A stretch of 64,000 bases of DNA from positions 1,302,001-1,366,000 of the forward strand of contig WARS01001600.1 in the NCBI GenBank assembly GCA_008933995.1, read 5' to 3'. Position numbers and translations under genes: made by a program. Shown here in pieces: positions 48,471-58,500 of this stretch. The notes beneath the pieces are model-generated. The model had not been told where the DNA came from and made no database searches. It was given only the letters and a program-made list of their open reading frames with translations. The number at the start of each line of letters is the position of its first letter. Position 1 is the first letter of the stretch. Origin of the DNA: Datnioides undecimradiatus (Eukaryota > Chordata > Actinopteri > Lobotiformes > Datnioididae).

Positions 48471-49749
48471 ATATTTATTATATATTCTATTATTTGCTAT
48501 AAGTGGCACCTTCCATTTTACATATAATCATTTGACCCATATATTGAATAACACAGCTTTAATATTCATAATAACGGCTCTTCCACACTAGATTTCCTTA
48601 ACGTTTATTGTAGCTTTATTATTTTTTATAGTTCTTGTAAAAAAAAATAGGGGATTTTTAATTGTTTGAGCCATTTTTTTCTGATCTTATCTTCTAAACA
48701 TTTTCTTGCTTTGACACGTCCTGTCAGTGTTGTATTTGGTGTTGTATTTTGAAGGTAATAATGATTTGAACTACTCTCTTTGCTCTTTAACTACCCTTTT
48801 CCTTGCACAAAGGTGGGATTTGTCACCTGTCACCTCTTCTGTAATGCAGCATCAATGATGAGGCTTAATATTGCAGTGTTGCTGTTGTTTGGGACCTCGC
48901 TGCTGTGACCACACCTGAGTCTAAAAGTTCATTTGGGCTAATCATGAGTACCGGGCGTCTGCGTTCGCCCCTGCTGTGTGATGTATTAGACCTGCGCCTG
49001 TTAGCGTGGACGTGTTGCCTCGTGCAGCTTTAACTGACCCAGTCTCTGTGAAGGCAGTGGCACATCCGTCCTCAACAAACCCACCGGGCCGTCGGCTGAA
49101 ATGATCCGAACGCTGAGCTAGAAACACACACAGAGGTCTGAGGGGCCGGTTCAGTAAAGACTCCTGCGGGCTAAGGGTTCAGGATACGTACATACATATG
49201 AAGAGGTGGCGTGTGCGGCGTGTATACAGGTGGAGAGGAGGGGGATTCTGGGTGGAGAAGGTGTTGTTGGGGGCGCGGGGCGGGGTGGGAGGGGTCACCT
49301 ACTATACTCACTATTTACAAGAAAGGAGCGTATAAAAATGTACAAGGAGACTCCTCTGTCTGCCAAAAACCCAGGACTCAGACCCCTTGGCTAGTTCGAC
49401 ACGACGACACACAGATCATCTTTTTTTTTTTGTTGTTTTCGAGTTGAAAATATGCTGTTTCTGTAAAATCACCTGGCTGTGCCGCGTAGGCTAGAATAAA
49501 GACTGATAAATAACATGAAGTATACAAACCAAAAATAGTCAGATTCTTTAATTTTGCAACTCAGTTTTCTTAAATAAAGACTGCCTTGCATTTCCACGGG
49601 ACGTCAGAGAGCTCAGTGCGTGATAATGGACCAAAATGGGATTCAGACAACTTGATTTCAGTGGAGATCGGAGGTGCGGTGCGGACTGTAACAGCTCTCA
49701 GGGGAAAACCTAAATTTGGCGAGCTGTCCCTTTAAGAAGGATGAGCAGG

Positions 49750-49755
49750 TTTATT
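49750..49755 (-). terminator. clstn2: Candidate proximal poly(A) signal of clstn2
   Basis: Minus-strand AATAAA (plus TTTATT) about 320 nt after the stop codon. Confidence 0.3.
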
Positions 49756-49816
49756 TCTTATCATCTGTATAAAACAGGAGGTTTTCTGACAAGGCTAGGG
49801 TTAGATCATTGCACTC

Positions 49817-49841
49817 TGTGTGTGTGTGTGTGTGTGTGCGT

Positions 49842-49884
<43 letters not shown>
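49817..49884. repeat. Compound (GT)n/(GC) microsatellite
   Basis: GT run of about 68 bp with three GCGT interruptions. A second imperfect GT tract (about 49991-50057) lies just before the clstn2 stop codon. Confidence 0.95.
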
Positions 49885-49885
<1 letters not shown>

Positions 49886-50071
49886 TCTTCCAGTAGGGGG
49901 AGATATTACCTCATTTTTAGAGCATCAACATCACATAAAGTCTTTTTGTTTCAACCGTCTGATTTGAGGTTTCAGTATGGATGTGTTGCACAGTGTGTGT
50001 GTGCGCGTGCATGTGTGTGCATGTGTGTGCATGTGTGTGTGTGTGTGTGTGTGTGTGAGCGAGTGTGTGTT

Positions 50072-50302
50072 TCAGTAAGATATTGTTGTTTTGTCCCAGT
50101 TTTGGCCCTTCTTGCTCTGGCGTTGCATCCTGGGTAGCTGAACGTCCACTTCCTCCTCGCTGTCGTCTGACTCAGCGCTGGTGATGTCATCCTCCTCCTC
50201 GTCCTCTTCCTCATCATCCTCCTCCTCCTCCTCCTCCTCTTCTTCCTCCTCCTCCTCTTCCTCGCTGGCCTCCTCCTCTGCAGCCTGGGGCTCCTCCAGG
50301 TT
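50072..50302 (-). CDS. clstn2: Calsyntenin-2, last exon (polyglutamate cytoplasmic tail)
   Basis: This exon encodes the end of the cytoplasmic tail of a calsyntenin, a neuronal type I membrane protein of postsynaptic membranes and kinesin-1 cargo vesicles. The acceptor (minus strand, TTTCCCAACACAG) ends at 50303 and the frame enters in phase 0: NLEEPQAAEEEASEEE, then about 15 consecutive Glu, then EDDITSAESDDSEEEV and the end GQNWDKTTISY before TGA (50072-50074). The acidic run and DDITSAES are shared with calsyntenin tails. In calsyntenin-1 and -2 the C-terminus carries a second WDDS-type kinesin light chain-binding motif; here the equivalent is NWDKTT, keeping Trp-Asp but losing the next Asp-Ser. 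The (GAG/GAA)n coding run is itself a microsatellite. The Lys/Arg-rich frame over the same DNA is out of frame unless the preceding intron is retained. Confidence 0.9.
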   Translation of the reverse strand, partial: NLEEPQAAEEEASEEEEEEEEEEEEEEEDDEEEDEEEDDITSAESDDSEEEVDVQLPRMQRQSKKGQNWDKTTISY

Positions 50303-50463
50303 CTGTGTTGGGAAATATTCAGAGTTTTATGAACTAAATGATCAGAAATCAGTTTTAGCACATAATCGTTTTCCCATAATTCCTGGTCCTGAGCATTTAA
50401 TAATCCATATCCACCTCCCTCACAGCATCCCTCCACACTCCTCCACCCCTCCTGCGGTCCTAC
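50303..50463 (-). other. clstn2: clstn2 last intron (161 nt)
   Basis: Bounded by GAG|GTAGGA and AACACAG|AAC on the minus strand, phase 0. Its length is not a multiple of three and it contains no stop codon in the incoming frame, so retention would not truncate the protein at once but shift the tail into a basic frame. Confidence 0.85.
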
Positions 50464-50648
50464 CTCCATCGGGTTGACCGTGATCGTCAGAGCCGAGTCG
50501 TCCCAGGTCACGTCCGCCTCTTTGGCTCCCTCTGCCAGCTTGACCTCCTGCTGGTGGGTCAGGTGGATGCGGTAGATGCCCAGCACCACGACCACCACCA
50601 GAGCCGCGATACACAACACGATTACCACGGTGGCCGCGCTCGGCACGC
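50464..50648 (-). CDS. clstn2: Calsyntenin-2, penultimate exon (transmembrane helix and first kinesin-binding motif)
   Basis: The exon begins after acceptor CCTGTCCTCAG and completes a Gly codon (G|GC). It reads VPSAATVVIVLCIAALVVVV and continues VLGIYRIHL, a single membrane-spanning segment followed by basic/His residues that mark the cytoplasmic side. Then come EADVTWDDSALTITVNPME. WDDSALT is the first kinesin light chain-binding (W-acidic) motif shared by calsyntenins 1 and 2, and TITVNPME is a nearly invariant family block. The exon is 185 nt (2 + 61 codons) and ends in phase 0 at a GTAGGA donor, only 161 nt from the last exon. The match to the calsyntenin family is unambiguous. The paralogue (2 rather than 1) rests mainly on linkage to spsb4. 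Confidence 0.95.
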
Positions 50649-51195
50649 CTGAGGACAGGGCGAGAGGTGAGAACCGCTCAGGCTTCAGCAGGTAAGCACA
50701 TACGTGTGCTTTTCAGACTCTTTAAGAGCTACTCCAGTACTTTAGTGTCGAACCACAGAGCTGGAGCAGCTGCAGCAGACACAACAGAGACCGAACTGTC
50801 GTCCCATGATGCAGCGTGGCCCCGCCCATGTGGTCATAACACAGGTCCTCCTCCTGTGACACGCCGTGTTTCCCGATGAGTCACTGTGTTTCCCCGGCTG
50901 CTGTAGCTGAGGCCCGTTCAACAGTTTCCACTGTTACCTGCCTTTTGTGATAGCCTATCGATTTTCTATTTTCATGCTATTGTATGAGAGGCCTTCTTAA
51001 CCTTTAAATAAGACGGCTCCTCAGTTGATGATCGGGATCTTTAATTATTGTGACAGCATATTGATTTTTTTTATAATGTCATTTTTTGGCTATATCAGCC
51101 TGCTCTCACTGTATCTGTGTGCCGACGCTGATCAATAGCTCTTTTTCAGGCCGGCAGCGTGGCTCCAGGGGCAGCGATGTCTGTCAGTCACTCTG

Positions 51196-51720
51196 CTCCG
51201 GACTGAAATAGCCCAACAGCTGTTGATGGATTGCCATGAACTGTTGTTCAGGCATTCGTTTCCCCATCAGGGCAAATACTAATAACTGTGTTGATCGCCT
51301 GACTTCTCATTTAGCCTCATCATCAGTTCAAAGCTTTGACTCCGGCCCGCAGTGGCACAGGAGGCGGAGCGGGCCGTCCACTGATCTCAGGGTCAGCGGT
51401 CCCTGCTCGGCTCCTCCTGCTCACAGGACGGGACACCGAGCACCGATACTTTGGTCAACATGCAAATACAAAACCAATGATATTCCCATGAACCTCACTT
51501 GCTGTTTGCATTTGGAGCTAATTACGAAATGCTAGCGCGCTAGCTAACACCCAGAGCTAAACATTAGCATCAGCATGTTAACATTACCGTGGTGAGCCTC
51601 ATGAACAGTCCTGTGAAGGGAGTTAAACTGAAATTAGCCTGAGCGACTTGAGGCACTAGCTTGGAGCATGAAATGCCTGCCATGAGCGTGTTAGCATGCT
51701 AACCTCAGTCACAGCAGTGC
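51196..51720 (-). mobile_element. Old percomorph interspersed repeat, inverted copy
   Basis: The landmarks ACTGAAATAGCCCAACAGCT, GATGGATTGCCATGAACTG, TGATCGCCTGACTTCTCATT, ATATTCCCATGAACCTCA, AGCATGTTAACATTACCG and GTGTTAGCATGCTAACCTCA follow the reverse complement of the 'GATCACCAAAGTC' family in order. About 100 bp of foreign sequence splits it in the middle. Confidence 0.55.
51340..51445 (+). mobile_element. tRNA-derived SINE fragment nested in the older repeat
   Basis: AGTGGCACAGGAGGCGGAGC followed by GGGCCGTCCACTGATCTCAG and GGTCAGCGGTCCCTGCTCGG closely parallels the head of a percomorph SINE (GTGGCGCAGGAGGTAGAGCGG ...). The A-box-like GTGGCNNAGG and a degraded B box are in the right places. 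The element lacks its tail. Host-repeat sequence resumes at ATACTTTGGTCAACATGCAA. Confidence 0.5.
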
Positions 51721-52326
51721 TTTACACCAAATATTAGTCCCAGCGTCGCACTCGTAACGTCTAATTACGGTCTTTTGGCTTAAACTCTTAATTAACATGT
51801 GAAGTGATGTCTCACCTCCTCTGTCACCTGCAAACATCACCTCTAATGATGGTTGCACCTGACTCCCGCTCGGCTCGGTTTAACCGTCATGGCCGCCGGA
51901 GACACATGAAGGAACAGTAACCCGCTCGTGCCCGAGGCCCGCTGGGTTGGATTCATACAGATGTGTCCAATAAAAGCAGGAGTGAGACACAGATGACAAA
52001 GATGTATCATAGGCCCTGTTTGGTAGCATAACCACAGCACACGTTGAGGGATTTCTCTTGATCTAAAATGTTTATTTCTCCTGCTCTGATCTCCAGCCTA
52101 CTGAGATAACACGACTTCTGTGCGCCTGCCCTCTCCCCACAAGTCCCCGCTGGTGTGTGTGTGTGTGAGTGTGTGTGCATTTAACGAGAGGGAGACTCTT
52201 CAGATGATCATTTGATTCAGTCTAGTTCCCGAGATTTTCACACTAAATCCACGGCCTTTGATCTCCCTCGCAGTGAAGCTCTGCGCAGCCCCGCAGAGTA
52301 ACTTGGCTGAGTGTTTGCATGGGTGG

Positions 52327-52360
<34 letters not shown>

Positions 52361-52529
52361 TCTCTCCTGGCACTTTGTACTCTACATACATCATGATATC
52401 ATCCTAAACATTCACATGTGCAGGAGACTGGCTGAGACTGCAGCTCTTTATCTCTAATCTCTGGCGATGTGTTCGTGGCCTTATTTCAGACCAGCCACCA
52501 TCTTCTCTGCTCCTCTGACCTCGTTTTCA

Positions 52530-52579
52530 CACACACACACTCACACACACACTCACACACACACTCACACACACACACC
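52530..52579. repeat. (CACACACACT)n array
   Basis: About five CA-rich units punctuated by CT every 10 bp. Confidence 0.85.
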
Positions 52580-53611
52580 TCCCAACTCTCTGGGCTGTTA
52601 ACAGCGTTGGCCACTGAACTCTCCAGGACTCTAAGTAGAATCCATTAGAGTCTGATGAATAATTAAATCTGGTGTGGTAGATTAAGACCAATGTCTCTGC
52701 TCCTCACCATGTTCTCTTCACTTCAGATGACTCGTGTGCGCCGAGGGACGGGAACACGCCCGCTGCATCACTTGAGAGCGAGAGAGTTTATGCTCACTGA
52801 TGAACACTGATGAACAGAGCGATAAACAAACTAGAAAGCGAAACTCAAGCGTTCCCCCTGGAATCTCGCCACGCTCACCCCGGGATGGAGAGCTGACATG
52901 AAAACTCTTCTTCCTCTCTGTGCGTCCTCGCTGTGTCTGATTCCCAGCACCCCTCGCTGCGTCTGCGAGACGTCTCACCAACTTCTACAACATTTAACAT
53001 TTATATTTCCACCAAGATCACGAGCTGTGTACACACACATATATATTTAGGCAACAGTCTGACTCCAGTCTGGGTCGAGAACAGCAATACAACTCAATCC
53101 AAAGCAGGAGCCGTGACACATCACTGTCACATCACCTCGGCTGTCGTCTGAGCCACTAGTAGCTGCGCTTAGCGACTCTGTTGACAGAGGCAGGAGCTCA
53201 GGTTGAAAATGTGAAATGGCACCTTTTGCAAGCGTTCGGCACAAAGAAAAGCAAAGCTGACGGCGGAAAGTGTTTGGCTGAGGATGAGAGAAGACAGTTT
53301 TCTGCACACTCGTGCTACTTTCTATTTTAAAGGCCGAGTAAGAGAGAGTCTGGGTGCGTTGGGATTTTCTGGGCTACTTTTTGTAACATTTGAAAAGTTT
53401 CCACCGCTGTAAAGTCCGGCTGTGTTCCAGTGAAGCGGCCCCTCCTCTGCTGTGATCAGTCTGAGACTGAACCGCCTCCTTCTGGGAGGGAAGCTGGATT
53501 TAGAGTATCTGAGCTGACCGTGGTCAAATGCAGGTGCAAGTGAATCTGAAACAGCTTGTTTACGCAGCGTCGCAGACAGTAAGCACACTACAGGAGGCTG
53601 TGCAGTCTTAC

Positions 53612-53735
53612 CTGAGCTGTGGCTGGGGTACAGGTCGTGGATCATGGATGGATGGTGGACCACCTGCATGTACTGAGGCGGGGCTACCATGTGACTGACG
53701 TGCTCCCCGGCCTCCGAGCTGTGCAGCACGCTCAC
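53612..53735 (-). CDS. clstn2: Calsyntenin-2, juxtamembrane ectodomain exon (shedding region)
   Basis: The exon enters in phase 0 after acceptor TGATCCCAAACAG and reads VSVLHSSEAGEHVSHMVAPPQ and on through YMQVVHHPSMIHDLYPSHSS, ending with one base (G) of a split Gly codon at a GTAAGA donor. This is the poorly conserved linker between the last folded ectodomain part and the membrane. The E..HM.A.PQ pattern corresponds to the region where calsyntenin-1/alcadein-alpha is cut by alpha-secretases before gamma-secretase processing. It is rich in His. 124 nt, 41 codons plus one base; joins precisely NEFNLE|VSVLH upstream. Confidence 0.88.
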
Positions 53736-53776
53736 CTGTTTGGGATCAGACAGAGTGGAAGCAGTCAGTCTCACCT

Positions 53777-53796
53777 GTGTGTGTGTGTGTGTGTGC
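53777..53796. repeat. (GT)n microsatellite in clstn2 intron
   Basis: Short pure GT run about 40 bp upstream (on the minus strand) of the exon at 53735. Confidence 0.8.
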
Positions 53797-54784
53797 GCGC
53801 CTAACCGGGCCTTGACTCACTCGGATGATGTATTCCAGACAGGATACAGTAAAGATTTTACAGCGAGGCCAGGAGACCGAACGCATCCCTGACTATCGGG
53901 GGTCGGCTCGATACCGGAAGGTGAAATGTAAACTAGATTCATCGACACCCTCCAGGGTTCAAACCGCGTCCTGTGAAACTTTGTTCCCCCCAGGTAAACA
54001 CCAGAGAATGTATAAATAAGGCAGCGAGACCGGGGACAGAGACAAACAGCGCTTAGCTGACACATCCGGCTGATCCTGGCATTCATCAGCGAGTAAGAAC
54101 AGTGTGTTACAGGTGGAGTGTGTGTGAATGTCTCCGCCTGCCACTGAGTCGCTGCGAAACAGTGGAGGGTGTGTGTAGGTGAGGTGCTCAGCGTTGCAGC
54201 GTGCCTCCTCTTGACGGGTTCAGTCGGTGTCTGGCTGCCGCTGGAGCTCCGACATCTGAAGAGCGCGTCTCCGGTTGTTTTGGCGCGACGGCAGAATTTC
54301 AAGTGCACCTCTTTTTGTTTTAACTCAAAGGTTCACATTAACACGGCTGGTAAACAGACTGCTCATTAAATTTTCATCCCACAGTTTTCATTAAATTGAG
54401 CGTGAGGGTGGAACTTGGTCTTCAGATAACGCTGAAGCTTTTTCATTTGTCGTGCTTCACTTGCTGTTTTCCGAAAGATGCTTTCCCTCTCAGGGTGGAG
54501 GCGATGCTGCAGGAGTGCCGACTGTCGCTCACTTTTAAATTCGCTCTCAGAGCGAGAGTGTTGCCAGGCGTCTGCGCTGAGTCAGCCCCGTTACTTTGCC
54601 AGTTCAGGCACTTTGGTCCAGTTGGTTGTAGGAGGCAGCGTCGTCTCCAGTGACAAGTTGCTTCTGCTATCGCTGACTATCACAAGAGGAAACCTTCTCC
54701 TTTCTGGAAACATGTCCACCAGCATCTGTTCTTCCAGGGCTGCTCCTCAGCCTCTGGGACGTCTTCTCACACTGTCCCCCCTGA

Positions 54785-54787
<3 letters not shown>

Positions 54788-54845
<58 letters not shown>
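54788..54845. repeat. (GT)29 microsatellite
   Basis: Pure GT run of about 58 bp. Confidence 0.95.
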
Positions 54846-54846
<1 letters not shown>

Positions 54847-55071
54847 TGTGAGCTCCCACCCATATGTCAAATGAGCTGCCTGAACTGAAAACACAGCCTC
54901 AAATAACATTTAGAAGTCTGAACATACACATTCACTTCAATAGCATTTAACAGCAGACAGCGCTCAGGTTTGGACCTGAATGCCTGATAAATGATCAATA
55001 ATCAAAACCCATATATTGATGAATCTGTCTCACCTCCATAAACCTGATCAGCCGCGCTGCAGCTCACTCAC

Positions 55072-55217
55072 CTCCAGGTTGAACTCATTGCTTGTGTAGC
55101 GTCCGTTCAGCTCCGAGCAGGTGAGGCGAAACCGTCTCTCCGTCAGCTGTCCGGGCCGCCAGTTGTAGTAACGCACCTGTCTGATCACCTGCTCGTAGTT
55201 GGACATGGAGTCCACAC
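55072..55217 (-). CDS. clstn2: Calsyntenin-2, ectodomain exon
   Basis: Enters with GT completing a Gly codon (phase 1) after acceptor CTCTCTCCACAG and reads VDSMSNYEQVIRQVRYYNWR, then PGQLTERRFRLTCSELNGRY and TSNEFNLE, ending in phase 0 at GTGAGT. The block YEQV..Q(V/I)RYRNWR...RRFR..CSELNGRYTSNEFNLEV is one of the best-conserved stretches of the calsyntenin membrane-proximal ectodomain. 146 nt. The family assignment is certain. Confidence 0.95.
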
Positions 55218-55352
55218 CTGTGGAGAGAGGCGGGGACAGCAGGGGGGCGGTTACAGTTGTAGGAGAGGGTGAGGAGGACAGAGGCGGAGGGGGTGGACCT
55301 GAATCTCTGTTGCTACAGCAGCAGTGTTGGTGTGGTTGCCACAGTAACCTAC
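55218..55352 (-). other. clstn2: clstn2 short intron (135 nt)
   Basis: Bounded by TATG|GTAGGT and CTCCACAG, phase 1. Length is a multiple of three and it has no stop in frame, so the two exons and intron form one continuous open frame of misleading length. Confidence 0.88.
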
Positions 55353-55523
55353 CATATATGGACATGCCGGAGGTGGAGTTGGTGGCGTCGAGGTGTTTTC
55401 CCAGCAGAGCGCTGCGCTGCAGTTGGAGGGACTCCTGCTCCGGCCTCAGCTCCTCCCCCAGCACCAGCACATCACAGTAGTCCAGGTTATGAATGATCTC
55501 CTCCAGCACGCCGGGCCGATGAG
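55353..55523 (-). CDS. clstn2: Calsyntenin-2, ectodomain exon
   Basis: Completes an Ala codon (G|CT) and reads HRPGVLEEIIHNLDYCDVLV, LGEELRPEQESLQLQRSALL and GKHLDATNSTSGMSIY, ending with one base of the Gly codon (GTAGGT donor). LEEIIHNLD(F/Y)CD is a hallmark of calsyntenins, and NST in DATNSTSG is a conserved N-glycosylation sequon. The exon has 171 nt (2 + 56 codons + 1). The acceptor is odd: the CAG is preceded not by a pyrimidine tract but by about 54 nt of TG/TGCG repeat (55526-55579 on the plus strand). Confidence 0.95.
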
Positions 55524-58500
55524 CTGCACACACACACGCACACGCACACACACACACACGCACACACACACACACACAGATATCATTTGCTTCCTCTGAT
55601 GCTCGTACCAGAGACCATCAGAGTTTCCATGCACCTCATTTTTAGTTCTTTTTGGCAATAACACTTATTATTTCGGGTCACTGTCTATCTTTGGTTTTCT
55701 CTCCTAATGAGCTGCTCTGCAGTTCTCTGAGAAACCCATTTCTAGAGTAACCCCACTAGCCTCAGTGGGGTTACTTGAGTTCACGCGCCTTTGTTCTCAT
55801 AAAACAACAAATACATTAGAGTAAATATACTGAACATGAGCATTGTGATTCCCCTTAATTATCACATGACAGGCTAATTACTGTCGCTGAGCCAGGAACA
55901 TCTGTGGAAGAAAAGCCCGAACACTTTGAAGAACCATAACTCAAACAGCACAGGACTCCTGCTCCCGCTCCTGCTCCCAAACTCTAATTATTCGTCAGCT
56001 CTCCGAGCACAGACATGCCACGAGCTGCTGCAGTAACAAGTCCCCTCAGACAGCTCCCATCACTGCGGCGCTGGGTGGCTGCTGGGCCTCCTCGACAGTC
56101 TGCTAAGCACAAGCCTCCACCTCTCGCTGCTGCCCAGCCTTCTGCCTCGCTGTGCACTCCCCCGGGAGGGAAGCGGCTATGCCCATTTAACAGCCTCCCA
56201 ATGGAGAAAAATAGATATGTGGCATGGGTGTCTGCAGGGGGGTCTCTGAGGGACAGGCAGCGATGAGGCGGAGAGCAGAAAGTAAAACAGGTAGTTTCAG
56301 AGGAAGGAGACTTCTTGTTTTTATGAACAGACTCATTTTGAAGGCTTCAGTCTTCATTTTGGGGACACCAGGAGACGCAGGGACACTTTCACGCAGCTTT
56401 CTGTTGCCTTTTAGCCTCTGTTAGCTCATTTTTTGGTTGAGCAGCTAGCAACTTCTATTAGACAGCTGCTTCTGGCAAAATGCAGTGAGACAGAGATTTC
56501 CAAACAAAAGGAAAAAGTCAGTAATTGTTGGTTTTTTCGCAGCTTTTTGTGGAATTCTGCAGTGATTTGGTCAAAATATCTGTAACGGTGATGAAAATGA
56601 ATAACTGTGCTGCAGCCTGGCCGAGGAGTGCCACGAACTGTTAATATAAAACCAGCGGATGCACATTTATGGCGAGACTTTGCACATTTTCCCTTTTTTT
56701 CTCATTTAAAGTTGAATTCGCGAGCGATAAAACTCACTGTCGCTCATTCCGCCGCACGCAGGCAGTGGCTGCTACAGGCTCGCCCGCTCTGGCGTGACCG
56801 ATGGCTCGTAGCGGCCAATGTTTGCAAACTTCAGATGGATCTTTCTGATCACTTGGCTGATTTTATCACCCTCATCCTCTGCGTTCAGCAACGCCGCGCT
56901 TTAGCCCATCACTGCTGAACATTTCAGCGGTTTTATCGCAGAAAAACCACTGACGTAAAAAAAAAGGAAAAACATTGAAACAGAGACACGAGAGCTGTTT
57001 CACACACGTGTGGCCGGGTCATCTCATGATGACGCCTTTAAAGCAAATCAATAAATGATGGAGGGATGTTCAATGTGCTCAGATCACGCAATTACCTGTT
57101 GTGATGATAGTTTCGCAAAGGTTGCATGGACTCGCTTCAAACTCTAATGTGCAAAGTCGTTAGATACCATCTGCACAACATCTGCTGGAGCTGAACATCA
57201 GTATTCTGACCATCAGTGGGCTTTTTCAATCAATGTATTGATCGTTTTGTAGTTTCCAAACTTGTGGTTGCAGCTGAAGCCTGGCACAGTTACCTCTATC
57301 GTGGCATGTGTGGTGTTAAGCGCTGCTCCGACATGAATGGAGCTGGCACAACCGCGTACCCGCTAATAGCACCGCCTGAGCGCAGGACTGTCCTAGGAAC
57401 AGTTTGTGTGATGGAGCAGCCAACGCTGATCTTAGAGCTACAGTGTGGGTGGCATGGAAAGAAAAACCCCTCCAGCTGGGGGCTCCTGAGAGAGAAGTAC
57501 AAAGGAGGGAAAGGAAAAATGGAGAAAGACGGGGAGATGCAGTGAGTGCAGGACGGGAGTGGAGAAATGGAAGCAGCACAAGAAGCGAAGCAGAAGAGGG
57601 GACAGAGAACAGACGATGACCATGAAAGCAAATGGGTCAAAGATGCTGGGCGTTAAAGGGAGAATGGATGACATTGTCTTTGAGTAAAGGCACCAGAGTG
57701 AGCCTTGAACAGAAGCTGTGGTGTGAGATGGGGAGAGGAGCGAGGCAGCGCGCTCAATAAAAAGACAAATGAATGACAGAGAGCGAGACAAAGCAGCGGA
57801 GGGCGAGGGGCTGATTAACAGGGTCCAAAAGAAACTTACTGCACGCCCCGCGAAAGAAATATGTGATTTATCTGGAATCCTTTAAGCCTCGGGAGAACAC
57901 AAAATCTGCTCATTATGGAACTTCATCATGCCTCCTTCTCCCACACACACACACACACACACCGTGTCCCTTCTCTCTTTCTTTCCATTTCTGTGTCTTT
58001 CCCTGGCTTCCTGCTAATCTCTTCCCCCCAGCTGCAGTCTCGATTTCACCGGCAGAAAGAGCTCCACCGACTCCTGAAAGCAATGCCACTCTCTGCTCTT
58101 CTCCCCTCGCCGCATTATGCACAATGGAGGGCTAAAACCCCCCTCTCGCTCCGCTTATCTGCTCCTAATTGGCTGCGAGTGGCGGAGCCCGGGGCCGAGC
58201 CGGGCCGTTCCTGCCCGGGGTGCTCAGATCATTGGACGAAGCTGGAGCCGCCGGGATTTAAATGTCATACTCATTTGCTGCTGGTCAAGGCGGTGCGACC
58301 CTGAGAATCAGTCTTGTGGTAGGTGCAGGTCTTACTCAGCAGGAGTGGGTCTGCAGTCGCACGGGGACAGATAGGAGAGTGTATGACAGACCTGTGTGTG
58401 TGTGTGTGAGTGTGTGTGTGTGGGGGGGCTCCGCTGCAGGAAATTGACTCAAAATATTGGCACGGCCAGCAGAGCTGCATGGAACAAATGATCCAGCTTA

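Larger units (their letters stand above)
46840..50071 (-). other. clstn2: clstn2 3' UTR (inferred)
   Basis: The stretch downstream of the calsyntenin stop has minus-strand AATAAA signals at 49750-49755 (proximal), 47545-47550 and 46853-46858 (distal). It has AT-rich low-complexity DNA at 48440-48670, including (AAT)n at 48447-48470, and a compound GT repeat at 49817-49884. No coding exon of another gene is visible. Three usable sites would give UTRs of about 0.35, 2.5 and 3.2 kb. Confidence 0.4.
50649..53611 (-). other. clstn2: clstn2 intron with nested transposable elements
   Basis: Intron of 2963 nt (donor GTAAGA, acceptor CCTCAG). It carries an old interspersed repeat (51196-51720) interrupted by a tRNA-like SINE (51340-51445), (TG)n at 52151-52178, (CA)n at 52329-52360 and a (CA)n(CT) array at 52530-52579. 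Confidence 0.8.
53736..55071 (-). other. clstn2: clstn2 intron
   Basis: Intron of 1336 nt between GAG|GTGAGT and AAACAG|GTG. It holds the 58-bp (GT)n run at 54788-54845. Nothing else recognised. Confidence 0.85.

Noticed and set aside
49972..50646. 224-residue Arg/Lys-rich minus-strand open frame as the normal gene product
   Set aside because: The family tail is acidic and is recovered exactly by splicing out 50303-50463. The basic reading is only possible with a retained intron and is kept as a finding.
52530..52579. Regularly spaced CA-rich units resembling a CRISPR-like array
   Set aside because: Units are 10 bp with no unique spacers: a simple microsatellite in a vertebrate genome.
55048..55575. 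175-residue continuous minus-strand open frame taken as a single exon
   Set aside because: It spans two calsyntenin exons and the stop-free 135-nt intron between them. The Pro/Ser-rich middle is intron, and joining TATG to GT restores the family sequence.
56015..56266. 83-residue plus-strand open frame antisense to the clstn2 intron
   Set aside because: Low-complexity Pro/Ala/Ser reading without recognisable homology or splice-site context.
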